Positions 1-12,279 of a DNA stretch of 64,000 bases are shown here, in pieces. The position numbers and the translations under genes were made by a program. The notes beneath the pieces were generated by a model that saw nothing but the letters and a program-made list of their open reading frames with translations, did no database searches and had not been told where the DNA came from. Source of the stretch: Bettongia penicillata ogilbyi (lineage: Eukaryota > Chordata > Mammalia > Diprotodontia > Potoroidae). The stretch covers positions 1,798,220 to 1,862,219 of the forward strand of contig JAJHZJ010000121.1 in NCBI GenBank assembly GCA_023548195.1. The letters run 5' to 3'. Each line of letters opens with the position of its first letter. Position 1 is the first letter of the stretch.

Positions 1-140
1 GGAAATCTCCTCCACTGCGGTCCTGCACAGCTTGTACTACTTCAGAATTTGTGGGGAGTTCTTTTTACAGGAAATTTATGGGCTGTGGATTCGGAGCTAG
101 CATACGTGAGTCTTTCTACTCCGCCATCTTGGCTCCTCCC
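1..140 (-). mobile_element. HAL1/L1 5'UTR terminus (cut by window edge)
   Basis: On the minus strand this is the first ~140 bases of an L1-type 5'UTR. It starts 'ggaggagccaagatggcgg' and closely matches the 5' ends at 19492 and 55118. The rest of the element lies upstream of base 1, so it cannot be told whether it is a full L1, a HAL1 or a deletion derivative. It belongs to the GC-rich 5'UTR type shared with the 18704 and 51628 elements. Confidence 0.8.
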
Positions 141-738
141 CCAAGGGATTTCAGAAGATAACAAAGGTAGAGAGTCAGAATTTGATGCTCTTATTTCAAT
201 CAGAAAAAGAATTGAGTATGTGCTAATGGTCACTTTAACCATGGATAAATATAAATTTTAACTCAATTTTATTTTCTTTTAAGTTTCAATTTATCTCCTT
301 CCCTCCACCCTTCTCTTATCTGTTGAGAAATTGAGAAAAACAAAAATGAGGGATACATTCAGTGCAAGCTGAGGGGAAGTGTTAATTCATGGAGGTAACT
401 AATTTGATGAATAGGAAGAATATTAACTCTTAATTTTAATCCAGAGATTAAAGAGAGATTAAGAATATTAACTATTAATTTATTAAGACTTTTCCTTGCA
501 CATCACCTTTATTAGCACTTGAATAATTATTTCTTATACTATTAAGAACTTTCAAATCTCAAAGTCTCTTGGATCTGTTTTTCAGTTATTTATTCTGCTT
601 ACCTTACACATTACTCCATAATTCTAATGTCATAAGAAACAGGAGAAATCTCTGTTTGATATGCTGTTTATATCAAATGGAGTGATTTTTCTACCTCCTC
701 ACTTGGTGGTCTCATTGCATCAACTTGTTTAATTCTTG
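141..738. other. Unassigned AT-rich sequence
   Basis: AT-rich sequence between an L1 5' end and an L2-like tail. I see no open frame with family resemblance and no recognisable repeat. It may be old, unrecognisable repeat or single-copy DNA. Confidence 0.4.
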
Positions 739-830
739 ACTTTACATCCCTTGAATCTAGCACAATATCTGGTGCTAGTACCTGGCATCGGCATAGTAAA
801 TATTAATAAATGCATTTAGATTGATTGATT
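739..830 (+). repeat. L2-type 3' end fragment
   Basis: Carries the typical tail of L2/MIR-related retroposons: 'tctagcacaatatctgg', a 'cctggcat...agtaa' block and a terminal 'aataaatg' followed by 'ttgattga'. Short and diverged. Confidence 0.5.
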
Positions 831-980
831 CCAAGAATACTGGTTTGGGGTTTTGTTATTGCTGCTGTATAAGTAATTTTATTTAAAGAATGAAATTAAT
901 ATCAAGGATATCAAATATTTAAATCAACAAAATCTGTCTAATGACTAGTGATTTCTAGTATTGTAGTATTGTAGTATTAC

Positions 981-1078
981 AGGGTAACTAGATGGCGCAG
1001 TGGATAGAATGCCTGTCTTGGAGTCAGGAAGACTCATCTCCTTGAGTTCAAATCTGGCCTCACACACTTACTAGTTAC
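981..1078 (+). repeat. MAR1-type SINE, head only
   Basis: tRNA-derived head with an A-box-like 'gatggcgcagtgg' and a B-box-like 'gagttcaaatctgg', read in plus orientation. It stops at 'cttactagttac', so the distal half is missing. It abuts the old HAL1 that begins near 1080. Confidence 0.8.
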
Positions 1079-1079
1079 A

Positions 1080-3140
1080 AAAAATCAGAGTGAATTGTTA
1101 TTCCAACCCAGAGCAGCTTAGATAGACAGAAGAAGATCTTTAGACACTGGGAAAGAGGCTGCCTGGGAGCTCAGTGCACAGGTTGAGGCGAGCCTTGGAG
1201 GCAGCTATAGCAGCAGGAGCACCAGGCATGCCCAATCCATAGTTAGGTGGTAAGGAGATTAAACCTCTGATCAATAAGAAATTCTAGGGATAGCTTTTTT
1301 AGCACTAGGCAACTTTGTAGACTACTAACCAGTTCTAGGTTACAATTCCAGGGTAGAAAAAAACAGCCATAGTCAAAAGGGGGCAGGGTCCTATCTGGGC
1401 AAGGATCAGAGCACAGAGCAGGTGGGCAGTAATCAAACTACTCTACAAGTGACACCACCTAAGAAGCACCAGAAACCTACAGGTCCCCAGATCAAGTTAC
1501 AGAACGTCAGGCTGATTATCCCTCCTTAAAAGTGACAGACTCAAATCTAACGTAAAGCCCAAAGCCAAGAACTAAGGCTGGAAAAATAAGCAAACAGCAA
1601 AGAAAGCACCTGATCACAAAAAGTTTCTGTGATAACAAAACTCAAGATACAAACTTGGAAGAAGGCAATCATTCGAAAATATCTATAAGCAAAGCCTTAA
1701 AGACAAATATAGGTCATACACAAACCCAATAAAGATTCCAAAAGGAAATAAAGATATCTTATAGGAAGAGCAAAAATGACTTTTAAAAATCAAATATGAG
1801 CAATAGAAGAAAAATTGAGAAAAGAAAGGTGGGTGATGCAAGAAAATTATGATCTCTTGGGGACATAGTCCTAGAAGCAGTATCATGGGATCAAAGGGTA
1901 TGCATATTTTTGTAGCCCTTTGGGCATAGTTCCAAATTGCTCTCCAGAATGGTTGGATCAGTTCACAGTTCCACCAGCAATGAATTAGTGTTACAACTCT
2001 CCCACATCCTTTCCAACATTTATCATCTTCCTGTTCTGTCATGTTAGCCAATCTGATAGGTGTGATGTGGTACCTCAGAGTGTTTTGATTTGCATCTTTC
2101 TGATCAAAAGTGATTTCGAGCATTTTTTCATATGACTATAGATATCTTTAATTTCTTCCTCTGAAAATTGCCTGTTCATATCCTTTGACCATTTATCAAT
2201 TGGGGAATGACTTGTGTTTTTGTACATTTGACTCAGTTCTCTATATATTCTAGAAATAAAGCCTTTATCACTGACATTAGTTGTAAAAATTCTTTCCCAG
2301 TTTTCTACGTCCCTCCAAATTTTGGTTGCATTGGGTTTGGTTGTGCAAAAACTTTTCAGTTTAAAGTAATCAAAATTATCCATCTTGTACTTCATAATGC
2401 TTTCTGTCTCTTCTTTAGTCAAAAATTCTGCAAGAAAATTATGAAAGGAGAATTAACAGCTTGGCAAAGGTACAAAAACCTCCTAGGAGAAAATCACTCC
2501 TAAAAAAATGAGAACTATTCAGATGGAAACTAAGCTAAGAACTCCATGAGATATACATAGAACACAGTGAAAAGACTGAAAAAAATAGAAGAAAATGTGT
2601 AATATCTCACTGTAAAAACAATTAACCTGGAAAATAAATCAAGGAAAGATAAATTTAATTAGACTGCCTAAAATTTATGATCAGAAAAAGATCCTGGACA
2701 TCTTATTTCAAGAAATTATCAAGAACAATTGCCTAGATATCTTAGAACCAGAGAGCAAAGTAGAAATGGAAAAAAATCTGTGGTTAATCTCCTGAAAGAG
2801 ATCCCAAAATAAAAATTCCTAGTAATAGTGTAGCCAAGTTCCAGAGTTCCCAGGTCATGTTGAAAGTACTAAAAGTAGCCATAAAGAAATACCTCAAATA
2901 CTGTGGAGCCACATTCAGGATCACACAAGATTTAGCAGCTACCACAATAAAGGAGTAGAAGGCTTGGAATATGATATTCCAGAAGGCAAAGGAACTAAGA
3001 TTATACCAAAAATAACATACCTGGTGAAACAAAGTATAATCCTATTGGGGAGAAGAAATAAATATTTAAAGAAATAGGGGATTTTCAATCAGCCTGGATG
3101 AAAAGACCAAAATTTAATGAAAATTTTGACATCCAGGGTC
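1080..3140 (+). mobile_element. Old HAL1/L1 element (5'UTR and ORF1 remnant), plus strand
   Basis: About 500 bases of L1-type 5'UTR lead into a heavily decayed ORF1. The later part (2600-3000) reads as the RNA-recognition domain and the run into the C-terminal domain, ending at 'atcacacaagatttagcagct', the same place as the ORF1 copies at 20.5, 48.2 and 53.4 kb. No ORF2 follows in plus orientation. Many stops and frameshifts make it a fossil. It is split by an antisense L1 ORF2 fragment (1853-2428) flanked by a perfect 16-base direct repeat. Confidence 0.7.
1853..2428 (-). mobile_element. 3'- and 5'-truncated L1 ORF2 fragment, nested
   Basis: On the minus strand this 576-base piece translates as the C-terminal part of L1 ORF2p (the region around HMKKCSKSLLIR and the CWxxCG..LIHCWW cysteine motif), in two frames. 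It has neither a 3'UTR nor a poly(A) tail, yet sits between perfect 16-base direct repeats, TGCAAGAAAATTATGA at 1837-1852 and 2429-2444. It is therefore a real retrotransposition event rather than a chance rearrangement. See the finding on internal priming. Confidence 0.85.
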
Positions 3141-3147
3141 TTATACC

Positions 3148-3225
3148 TTGTAAGTGTTTGCAGCTGGATAAACTCAGGTCTTTTCTGACTCCAGGTCCTC
3201 CAATGCACCACCTAGATGCCTCTAT
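3148..3225 (-). repeat. MIR/MAR1-like SINE fragment
   Basis: Reverse complement of a SINE head: 'cttttctgactccaggtcc' and 'caccacctagatgcc' are the antisense of the tRNA-like 5' region. Short, moderately diverged. Confidence 0.55.
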
Positions 3226-3611
3226 AAGTATTTAAGAAGAGAAAACATGATATAATTAAAGAAGAAACAGATTAGTGCTCTGGAGAAATGAGTTGTAGTC
3301 CATCAGCTTGCTATATGGCTTTTGACAAGTCACTTAAACTCAGACTGTCTCAGTTTATGTATAAATAAATATGTGTGTGTATTTTCAATAGTATTATTTT
3401 ATTCTGTTACACTAATGTGTTGTAAGTTGTGAGTCATACCACACTATTCTCTAATAGTTTGGGCATCTATTTTGTTTCTAGGTTTTTATCATTAAAAATA
3501 AATACTATGAATGAATATTTTTGTAGATCTGTAAAAACATTTGTGCTAGTGGTAATTTTTCTTTTATATTTTTTTTAATTTGGGGGAAAGAATTGTAGAA
3601 AAGGAATGATT

Positions 3612-3868
3612 AGTTCAGAAAGTGTAGTGGAAAAAGCACAGTACTTGAGAGACAGGAAGACTTATATTCCAGTACTACCTCTGACACTAACTGGGACCAT
3701 AGACATGTCATTTAATATTTCTGAGTTTATTTCATCATCAGTAAAGTAGATAATAATGTTTAGAGGATTTACCTCACAGGTGTTGTAGGACACAATGAGA
3801 TAGTGTATGTAAGAATGTTATGCATGCTTTAAAAAGCACTATATAAATGTCAATTATCATTATAAAAC
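3612..3868 (+). repeat. MIR/MON1-type SINE
   Basis: Plus-strand copy with the tRNA-like head, a 'tgacactaactgggacc' core, then the 'cctcacaggtgttgtagg' block and 'aaaagcactatataaatg' tail typical of the longer MIR-related mammalian SINE. Inserted into an older minus-strand L1. Confidence 0.7.
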
Positions 3869-4212
3869 TTTGTTACTCTTGGTGTATATTGCCAAGTTAC
3901 ATTTACTCTAATCTCCAGTTCCAACAACAAGGTAGCAGAGTTCTATAACCTCTGTAGAAATGTCAGCATTAACATTGAATGCTTTTTTCTTATTTTTACA
4001 ATTCTAGTGGGTGAATGGTGGTGTGTTGATTTGCTTTTCTCTGACAATTAGGGAATTGGGAATTATTCAACAGTATAATTTTCTTCTCTGAAAGTTGGTG
4101 CTTTTACACTGTTCCCCTGGGAACTATATACCAGTTTTATAGATCTGTGTTGATTCTTTATAGATTCTGGATATGAGACCAGATACATTTTACAGACAAT
4201 ATTTTCCCTCAG

Positions 4213-4471
4213 CAAGATGTAACTAGGGAGCACAGTGGATAGAGTGTTGGACCTGGAGTCAGAAAGACTACTCTTTATGAGTTCAAATCTGACTTTAGAC
4301 ACTTATTAGCAATGTGACCCAGGGCAAGTCACTTAACCCTGTTTACCTCAGTTTCCTCATCTATAAAATGAGATGGAGAAGGAAATGGCAAACCATGCCA
4401 GTATCTTTGCCAAGAAAACCCCCAAGTGGGGTCAGGAAGAGTCAGATGTGACTGAAAACTAAGTAACAACA
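4213..4471 (+). repeat. MAR1-type SINE, near full length
   Basis: Plus-strand copy running from the tRNA-like head through the 'gaaggaaatggcaaaccatg' body to 'gtcagatgtgactgaaaac' and a short CAA-rich tail. Moderately diverged from the other copies. Confidence 0.85.
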
Positions 4472-5233
4472 ATTTTTCCTCAATCTATTTTTTAAAAATT
4501 TCTGTGGTATTATTTTTTGTTTACTGAAATCCTTTTATCTGTATTGTTATCAAATTCATTGATTTTTGTCTCAATCTATTTAATTTGCTTGATGGATAAA
4601 AAATGTTCATCCTCTCTATAATTGGAATAAAACATTCCTTTCTCTTTTAGTATTTTTATTAGAGAGTTCAATACATTTTCTTTTAGTTTCACAGCTGTTA
4701 CATTTGTCTTTTATTAAATCCTACTAAAATATCTACTTTCTTACTCTTATTATTTCTATTATTATCCTAAAATCAACAAAGTTACTCTATGCAAAATTCT
4801 CCTGTATTATTCTAATGACAAGATATATTTCTTTTACTTAAAGATTCCCTTCCCTAAAACATGACTTTTATAATACTTCTCTCCTTTTTGGATTCCCCTT
4901 CTGGATACACTTTTTTCTCTCTTGGACATGCCCTTTAGAAACATTTAGTAACTTAGTCAACCTGATAATCTAAGCATTCTTGCATTGCTAGAAACTGGTT
5001 TATTTTGATTTGAGAAGTGTAAATTGTCTTCAGTACTTATCTTTTTGTCTTGGAAACTTGACCATTATTAAGCTTCCTTTCAGTAGATCTATATCTTTCT
5101 GCAGTAATTCAAAGTCTCATTGCTTTCCATATGTCCATCTCTTGCCTTGAAATTATATAAAATTTGTCTGGATTTTTCCTGGGTCCTAAGTTTATATATA
5201 CTATATTCCAGATTTACCCACTATCTCTTATAC

Positions 5234-5265
5234 TACACACACCCAAACACACACACACACACACA

Positions 5266-5317
<52 letters not shown>

Positions 5318-5344
5318 GTCTCTCCCTCTCTCTCTCTCTCTCTC
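5234..5344. repeat. (AC)n-(TC)n compound microsatellite
   Basis: Runs of AC followed by about 75 bases of TC with a few interruptions. Two overlapping frames are open across it only because the dinucleotides never make stop codons, so they are not genes. Confidence 0.95.
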
Positions 5345-5389
5345 ATTTTATGATATATATTATGTGTAATATACTTAGTTATATGTTGT

Positions 5390-5987
5390 TGTAACAGCAA
5401 GGACCCCAGCATATGTAGGAGGGCCTGCTGTATAGGTTCTTAAATCTGTTTTTCTAAAAAGAAAGTAACTTTTGAGGGGTCAACAATCTACTTTAATCAA
5501 GTACATATATTATTCATTTAGTTCAAGAGGGAAAAGTTGGCACCCTGAACTTCAGAGAAAATACAAGCAGAGAAATAAAGACCAACAGACTGGGCTTCCA
5601 ACTGTCTGACCATAAGCAATACATACATCACAGATCAACAGACATCCAATTGTCTGACCATTACATACATACATAGTTACCAGAGATAGAACCACCAACA
5701 TCTGGGTTTTCAAAGGTGAGGGAGGCCTCCTTAGTGGCTACTCAGAGTCTCTTCTGGTCAAACACTTCCAGTGAGTAAGCCCCAAAACAAAACCTCACCT
5801 CAGAGTATATATACATTTTTCAGAGCCAGAGGGCATCACAACCCTTGAGAACTAGTGTCTCATTAGAAATTAACAAAAGATGTGGGCCTTCCTACAAAAC
5901 AGATCTCCCCTAATCAAACTTCCCTTAATGGACAGGTCCATTAATGGGTCAGGACCTTTAACTCTCATTAATATAATTAACATTACA
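5390..5987 (-). mobile_element. Solo LTR of an endogenous retrovirus (family A)
   Basis: A 598-base LTR read on the minus strand. It starts TGTAATG and ends CTGTTACA, and is flanked by a perfect 5-base duplication GTTGT (5385-5389 and 5988-5992). A TATA box (antisense of 'agtatatatac') lies near 5804-5815. It is clearly homologous to the composite LTR at 13463-14221, including the shared 'actctgaggtgagg' block after the TATA box. No internal viral genes are present. A 5-base duplication fits ERV1 or ERVL-type integrases. Confidence 0.88.
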
Positions 5988-6029
5988 GTTGTCTCTCTCA
6001 GCAAAGGATATTACCCTTGAGGCCAGCAT

Positions 6030-6117
6030 CTGTCCTTATTTTTGTTTTTATATCACCAATGCATAACATATAGTTATGGGCATGTAGTAGGTATATAATA
6101 AATGCTTATTGATTGAC
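6030..6117 (+). repeat. L2-type 3' end
   Basis: Short plus-strand tail with 'gggcatgtagtaggtatata' and 'ataaatgcttattgattg', the usual end of L2-type LINEs in mammals. Confidence 0.55.
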
Positions 6118-6900
6118 GTGAAAAAGGGAGACCAAAAGCTTTGAATAATCCTGACTCTTATTACCAAAAGAAGAGCAGTAGAGAAAATGATAATTACTGA
6201 CCTATTAATCTGTATTCCACTTCTGCAGAATATCTATTAGAACAGTATACATGTGTATTGGAGGATTTCTTGAGGAATGATGAGAAGGGGAAAAGCAGAC
6301 TTTTTGATACTCTACAGTAGGTTGCAGCTTTACAATTACACACTTGACTAGTGTAGAGAATACAAGGACTCAAAGTGCTTCTTCTTTGACTATTGAAAAA
6401 AAAAATTTAATTTACAGAGCAAAATGCCCCTTCAAAGGCTCTCCTTCAGGGTATCTCACATACATATTTAAAACCTTAAAAGCTTCCTTGAGAGATAAAA
6501 CAATGGAGATGATTTTGTTTAATTTGAAAAGCAAAAGACCTTAAAAGCTTTCTTCCAACAAGGTATTTCCCATGCATTTGTCAAAATTATATAGGATTCC
6601 TCTAAAGACATAACATATGACATGTAACAAAAAGATAATATTGTTCAATGTTCCTCTTATTATTATTATCAGTGATGGATAAAATAAGTAGACATGCTTG
6701 CCAAAAATATTTGCTGTTGTACAGAGATGTCTAACCCAGAGCCCAAATGACAGACTGATTCCCTAGAGATGGTGGATTCCCTCCAGATGCTCCTATTTGC
6801 AGATAAATCCTTTGGTTGAACAACAAAGGTTTTTGATCTGACAATATTCAGTATCATTGTACCAAAGTGTTGGTATAAGGATAGACTCAAAGTCTGAAAC
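6118..6900 (+). mobile_element. Diverged RTE-clade LINE fragment (reverse transcriptase)
   Basis: Plus-strand frames carry scattered RTE reverse-transcriptase blocks. Around 6200 a 'nNYRPIS' type block appears as DNYxPINLYS. Around 6340-6360 there is a 'DSVEN' block, at 6556 a 'QG(I/V)SHxxVKII' type block, and at 6795-6810 'LLFADK', the catalytic box with altered residues. Several stops and frameshifts. A similarly decayed relative lies at 61380-62400. Confidence 0.55.
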
Positions 6901-6959
6901 CTTTGACTGCTGTGTATATAGATGATAGGCCAGGAATGTGACTAGACAATGACTTTAGC

Positions 6960-7350
6960 CTCTGGGCTTAACTTTGTGTCTGGGACTTTCTCACTTCTGC
7001 CAACTCTCTACTAATTTTGTCCACCCCAAGCATGTGAAGATTTCCCTTGGCAGAATAGGCAGATGAGAACAATTTTTTTTTTTCCCAACAGCCATGAAGG
7101 TGGCTGAAGTAGATGCTGTGGAACACTTAGAACTTGACCAGACATCTAAGATGTCATTCATTGCATCCTGGGCCATCACCAGTCATTTGACTTTTATCTT
7201 GCCATTGCCTTGATGGCTCTGGAAGAGAGAGTGAGGCTGATGACTCCATGCAACTCTGCCTCACTTAAATCCAATTCATGCACAAGACAAGACAGTCACC
7301 CTGTCATGTCACTGGTACTCTTCAAAAACAAAGGACAGTAGCAATAGCAA
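6960..7350 (+). repeat. RTE-tailed SINE, plus strand
   Basis: The 3' half contains the hallmark 'ttgcatcctgggccatc' block and the 'cctcacttaaatccaattca' block, ending in 'ctcttcaaaaacaaaggac'. This tail is shared with 12-kb, 44-kb, 49.7-kb and 61.7-kb copies and matches the 3' end style of RTE LINEs. The antisense relative at 49622-50120 aligns over nearly its whole length. Confidence 0.7.
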
Positions 7351-7627
7351 TTCGTGTGAGAGAGCAGATGTGGGTTGGGAATTAGGAAACTGGTGAACAC
7401 GAAACGCTAAAGCCCCTGGTAGTTTGTTGAAAAAACCATCTCTACCTGGACAATGATTAAGTGTGGTCAAACCCTGAAGTAGACTAAACGCTGAGTTGAA
7501 ATCTCTTAGAGACCCAAGCCCAGGATCAGGAAATTTAGTTTAAATAAAATAATAAATCTGAGAACCTGGTTATTTAGCTGGGAGAGTATCTGCCCTATTT
7601 CCTAAAGAGCTTAATACCTGATTTGTG

Positions 7628-7740
7628 TGTTTGTCCTTCTTTGCCGAAAAAGACCATACCATCAGAGAAATAATGACATGACTTGCATGTGACTTTGTTT
7701 TGAGTGAGGAAGGGCTGTGCAGGTCTAAGCCACTGCTGGA
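7628..7740 (-). repeat. RTE-type SINE tail, minus strand
   Basis: Antisense copy of the RTE-like tail ('gtccttctttgccgaaaaag' then 'atgacatgacttgcatg' and 'tttgttttgagtgagg'). Only the terminal ~110 bases are present, as is usual for 5'-truncated copies. Confidence 0.75.
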
Positions 7741-9164
<1,424 letters not shown>

Positions 9165-9300
9165 ACCATCTATTCATCTAATAATAATTTATTAAGCCTC
9201 TACTATGTGACAGGCACTAAACAGTTGGGATATAAAGGCCCAAAATGAAATAATTCCTGCCCTCAAGGAGCTTATGTTCTATTGAAAGGAAATAATATGA
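9165..9300 (+). repeat. L2/CR1-group LINE terminal fragment
   Basis: Contains the common 'tactatgtgacaggcactaa' block and 'tgccctcaaggagcttatg', followed by 'ttctatt'. The same block opens the minus-strand LINE copies at 28985 and 36505 and recurs at 23350. Confidence 0.6.
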
Positions 9301-9437
9301 ACCTAGATAGGCCTTTGTTGGGTCTCTACTTGCCCACTTTTCTGTCTCCACTGACTTTCTAAGGACTCTGTTCTATGAGGCCACTCCTGGACACTGTAGT
9401 ATTCCTTAGCTGGATGATCAGAGGTCATAGTAGATAG

Positions 9438-9652
9438 CAGGGGTTCTTCAACTGGGGTCTGTGAATTTGTTTTTTAAAATATTCTGGTAATTATCTCAAT
9501 ATATAATTGGTTTTCTTTGTAATTCTGTGTATTTTAATTTATGCATTTTAAAACATTGTTCCAAAAATGAATCCATAGGCTTCCCTAGACTGCCAAAGGA
9601 GTCTATGACACACCCAAAAAAATGAAGATCTCCTTAACTAGAAGTATAAGTC
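9438..9652. repeat. hAT-type MITE candidate
   Basis: Begins CAGGGGTTCTTCAACTGG and ends in a degraded inverted version near 'ctccttaactag'. The interior has 'tagactgccaaaggagtc', also found (as 'ttctgccaaaggggtcc') in the element at 58363-58577. No clear 8-base duplication is visible here, so the right end is approximate. Confidence 0.5.
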
Positions 9653-9944
9653 ACAGTGAACTCAATATTGCCATCCCTTGCTGACCTCTCGTTCCTTGGA
9701 TTCAGTCTCTCCTCCTGATCCTATGACTCTGCTTAGTTTTTCTGAGCCCAAACTTATTCCCTTTTCCTATTTTCTAGGTGAGCATTCAACTGAACTGTTG
9801 TATTATTTACTGTCATGTCAATTTAATGTCACTTAATCTGTCAGGTCCCCAGGGAAAGACTATCAAGTGGTGTATTCATTCAAGCCTTCTCTTAGTTCCA
9901 CATCCTCCCAGAACAAGGTGGCTCCCCAATTGGTAGAATTTATT

Positions 9945-10075
9945 TATGTCTATATCTGTGTCTATAGCTATATCCTATATTCTTTATCATATGTGCTATA
10001 TCTATTTCATATCATTTATATCTATATCATCTTTACAAACATTTTCTATGTCTATGACTATATCTCCTATTAGAA
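9945..10075. repeat. TATATC-rich low-complexity tract
   Basis: Irregular repeats of 'tctatatc', 'tatatct' and 'ctatgtc'. The open frames through it are compositional. Confidence 0.8.
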
Positions 10076-10450
10076 TGTGTCATCCCTGTTGGGTACCTAG
10101 CACGGTCAGGAGTTGTTTCCTACTTGGAATGGAGAAACTCGCCTAGGAACTGCCTGATAGGGTCACATCTATAGATTTCCTTTCTTTAGTAGAAGAATTT
10201 CCTTGCCCAGAGCAGTTTCTGTACCCTGCCCTCATACTCTCTTGCCAACAATAAAGGTTATTCTCATGAGTGACCCCTCTCACCATGAGATAGCCTAGGA
10301 AGATCAGTGTTTGTTGTTGTAGATCCTGCATCATGGGTGGGGAAATAATGGTTGATGCAGAAAGTAGCATGCCCTTGTAGATGGCGGACATGGTTAGTTG
10401 TAAAGTACTTGTGCTATGCCACATAAAGCTAAGTCGATACAGTACTTACC
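10076..10450. other. Unassigned sequence
   Basis: No identifiable repeat or exon. A 93-codon minus-strand open frame (10143-10424) has no family resemblance that I recognise and is treated as chance. Confidence 0.35.
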
Positions 10451-10452
10451 GC

Positions 10453-10485
<33 letters not shown>

Positions 10486-10640
10486 AGCTAACAGTTATAT
10501 AGCACTTACTATGTGCTAAGTACTTTACTTATTGGATCCTTACAACAACCCTGGGAAGTAAGTGCTATTATTATTTCCATTTCACAAATGAGGAAGCTAA
10601 AACAAGCAGAGTTCAAGCGACTTGCTTCCATATCCCTTCC
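10453..10640 (-). repeat. (GAT)n microsatellite joined to a MIR fragment
   Basis: About 10 GAT repeats (10453-10485) run directly into 'agctaacagttatatagcac' and 'tttcacaaatgaggaagc', the antisense 3' half of a MIR-family SINE. The trinucleotide has probably expanded from the SINE's own ATT/ATG-rich tail. Confidence 0.65.
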
Positions 10641-10899
10641 TTTAGGTTCCCTAGGTTTACAGGAGCAACGGGGTCAAGTATGCTAGACCTTAGACTTAGA
10701 CTGTCAGGACTGTATGACCTGTAGCTCTACACCATCTGATGCTATCCTATTTAAGCATCCCATATGTGAAACTACCCAGAGCTTCTGTGTAGGGGCTTCA
10801 CATTGTGCCTGGCAGACTGGAGGCACTTAATAAAAGCTTGCTTCCTTCCTTCCTTCTTTCATTCTGTTGTTTAGCAGCTTCTCACATCCAGACTGATAA

Positions 10900-11215
10900 A
10901 GGAAACCAGAGCAGATTTCCAGCCTTGGAGATACCTCCGATATTAGTACTTGTCTCAGTGGAAGGCCTACCCTCTGCAAGAAATCTTTCTCAATCCTCCC
11001 TAATCTTCCTGCCTTCCCTCTGAGATTATCTCCATTTATTCTGTACGTATATTTACCTTGTTTGGTCAGGGTTGTTTGTATGTTATTTTCCCCATTAGAA
11101 AGTGAGCTCCTTGGGAGCAGAGTCTGTTTTTGTTTGCTTTACTTTTCTTTGTATCCCTAACGTGTAACATGGTGGTAGGCAGGCACAGAGCTAGAGCTTA
11201 AGAAATTCTTGTTTA
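10900..11215 (+). repeat. L2-type 3' region, plus strand
   Basis: Contains 'agtgagctccttgggagcag', 'ctttgtatccctaac' and a 'gcttaagaaattcttg' end, the standard 3' end of L2-type LINEs, preceded by a TC-rich segment. Diverged; no coding remnant is readable. Confidence 0.6.
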
Positions 11216-11524
11216 TTTAACTTGACTTGTTGATTTATAGGCTCAAGCTAACTGCCAATAGAGGCAGTCCAAGCTGTACCATCTGTATATCAAATTTCCA
11301 TCTGCTTCATATAGAGATACCTTTGCTCTCTGCAGTGATACAGGTTCTGCAATTAAATTCTTGCAGTTAAAGTTATCTTTGTTGGTGTCTTATCCCCAGA
11401 AAAATGACTACCTAGCAAGCAATTACACATACATATTGCATATTCTTAAACTCTTTAAGAGCAGAAATGTTATCTTACCCAAACTTTGAATCTTCCCTGA
11501 TACCTAGCACTGTGGTCTTTACAC

Positions 11525-11945
11525 ATAGGTAATCACAAAATCATAGAGTCTGCAAGTTATGAAGGACTCCTATAGATATCCAGGCCAACCCAAATATAAG
11601 AGGAATCTCTATTATAACATAGCAAACAAATGGCATCCAGTCTGCTTGAGAACTCCCAAGGAAGGAAGGCTGTCCACCTATGGAGGCAGCGCTTTCCAGT
11701 CTAGGACACCTCTAATTACCAGGAACTTTTTTCTTGACATTAAATTTAAGTTTGCCTCTTTGTAACTTTACCTAGTGCTTCCCTTTCTACCCTCTGGGGT
11801 AAAAAATAAAACCCATCCCTTCTCTACATTGTAATTTTTCAAATACTTGAAGACAGCCATCATGTCCTCTCCTGAGTCTTCTTCACTGCAATCTAAATAC
11901 ACCCAGTCACTTTAACCAATCCTCTTATGTAGGGCCTTTCCCACC
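11525..11945 (+). mobile_element. CR1/L3-type LINE fragment, proximal part
   Basis: Contains the conserved amniote CR1-like blocks 'aaatacttgaagacagcc' plus 'atcatgtcctctcctgagtc' and 'tctaaatacacccagt'. The element resumes at about 12280, so an RTE-tailed SINE has split it. Orientation relative to the LINE is not certain; plus is given as read. Confidence 0.6.
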
Positions 11946-11949
11946 CCCT

Positions 11950-12275
11950 AGCCTCTGACTGATTTTTTGAATGAGGTAAAGAGGGTATTCTTAGCCTCAT
12001 TTCTTATTAAACCTTAATCACCGAATGGGTGTTGCCTCAGTCAAACTGAAACCTGTTGAAGATCTTAGCTTGAAAAGGCCAAAGTCCCCCATTGCACCTT
12101 GGGCCATGTCCAGTTGTCCTGATCTGTATCTGGCCATTGGACCCAGATGGTTGCAGAGAAGACAGTGAGGCTGATGATTGAGCACCGCCTTCTATCACTT
12201 AAATCCAATTCACTTGCATGTCATGGCATCACTTCCCTGATAGTCTTCTTAAGAAGAAAGGACGAACAGCAGCTA
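11950..12275 (+). repeat. RTE-tailed SINE inserted in the CR1/L3 fragment
   Basis: Near full-length plus-strand copy. It has 'taatcaccgaatgggtg' upstream, the 'attgcaccttgggccatg' block, 'cacttaaatccaattcac' and a tail ending near 'aagaaaggacgaacagc'. The flanking CR1-like sequence is continuous in register on both sides. Confidence 0.75.
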
Positions 12276-12279
12276 TGCC

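Larger units (their letters stand above)
3390..4985 (-). mobile_element. Old L1 ORF2/3' region, minus strand, broken by SINEs
   Basis: Antisense L1 segments at about 3390-3605 and 3870-4212, with probable continuation 4475-4985. The part at 4000-4200 corresponds to the ORF2 region that reads 'MNRQFSEEEI' in younger copies. It is heavily decayed. It is interrupted by a MIR (3612-3868) and a MAR1 (4213-4471), so it is older than both. Assignment of the distal 4475-4985 part is weak. Confidence 0.5.

Noticed and set aside
5120..5394. Two open frames over the AC/TC repeat
   Set aside because: Dinucleotide repeats of this kind lack stop codons, so the frames are compositional.
9430..9660. 8-base duplication around the 9438 MITE candidate
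   Set aside because: Best alignment gives only about half the positions matching, so the duplication is not claimed.
10441..10500. GAT repeats considered as a CRISPR-like or regulatory array
   Set aside because: Pure trinucleotide microsatellite without spacers. The genome is clearly eukaryotic.
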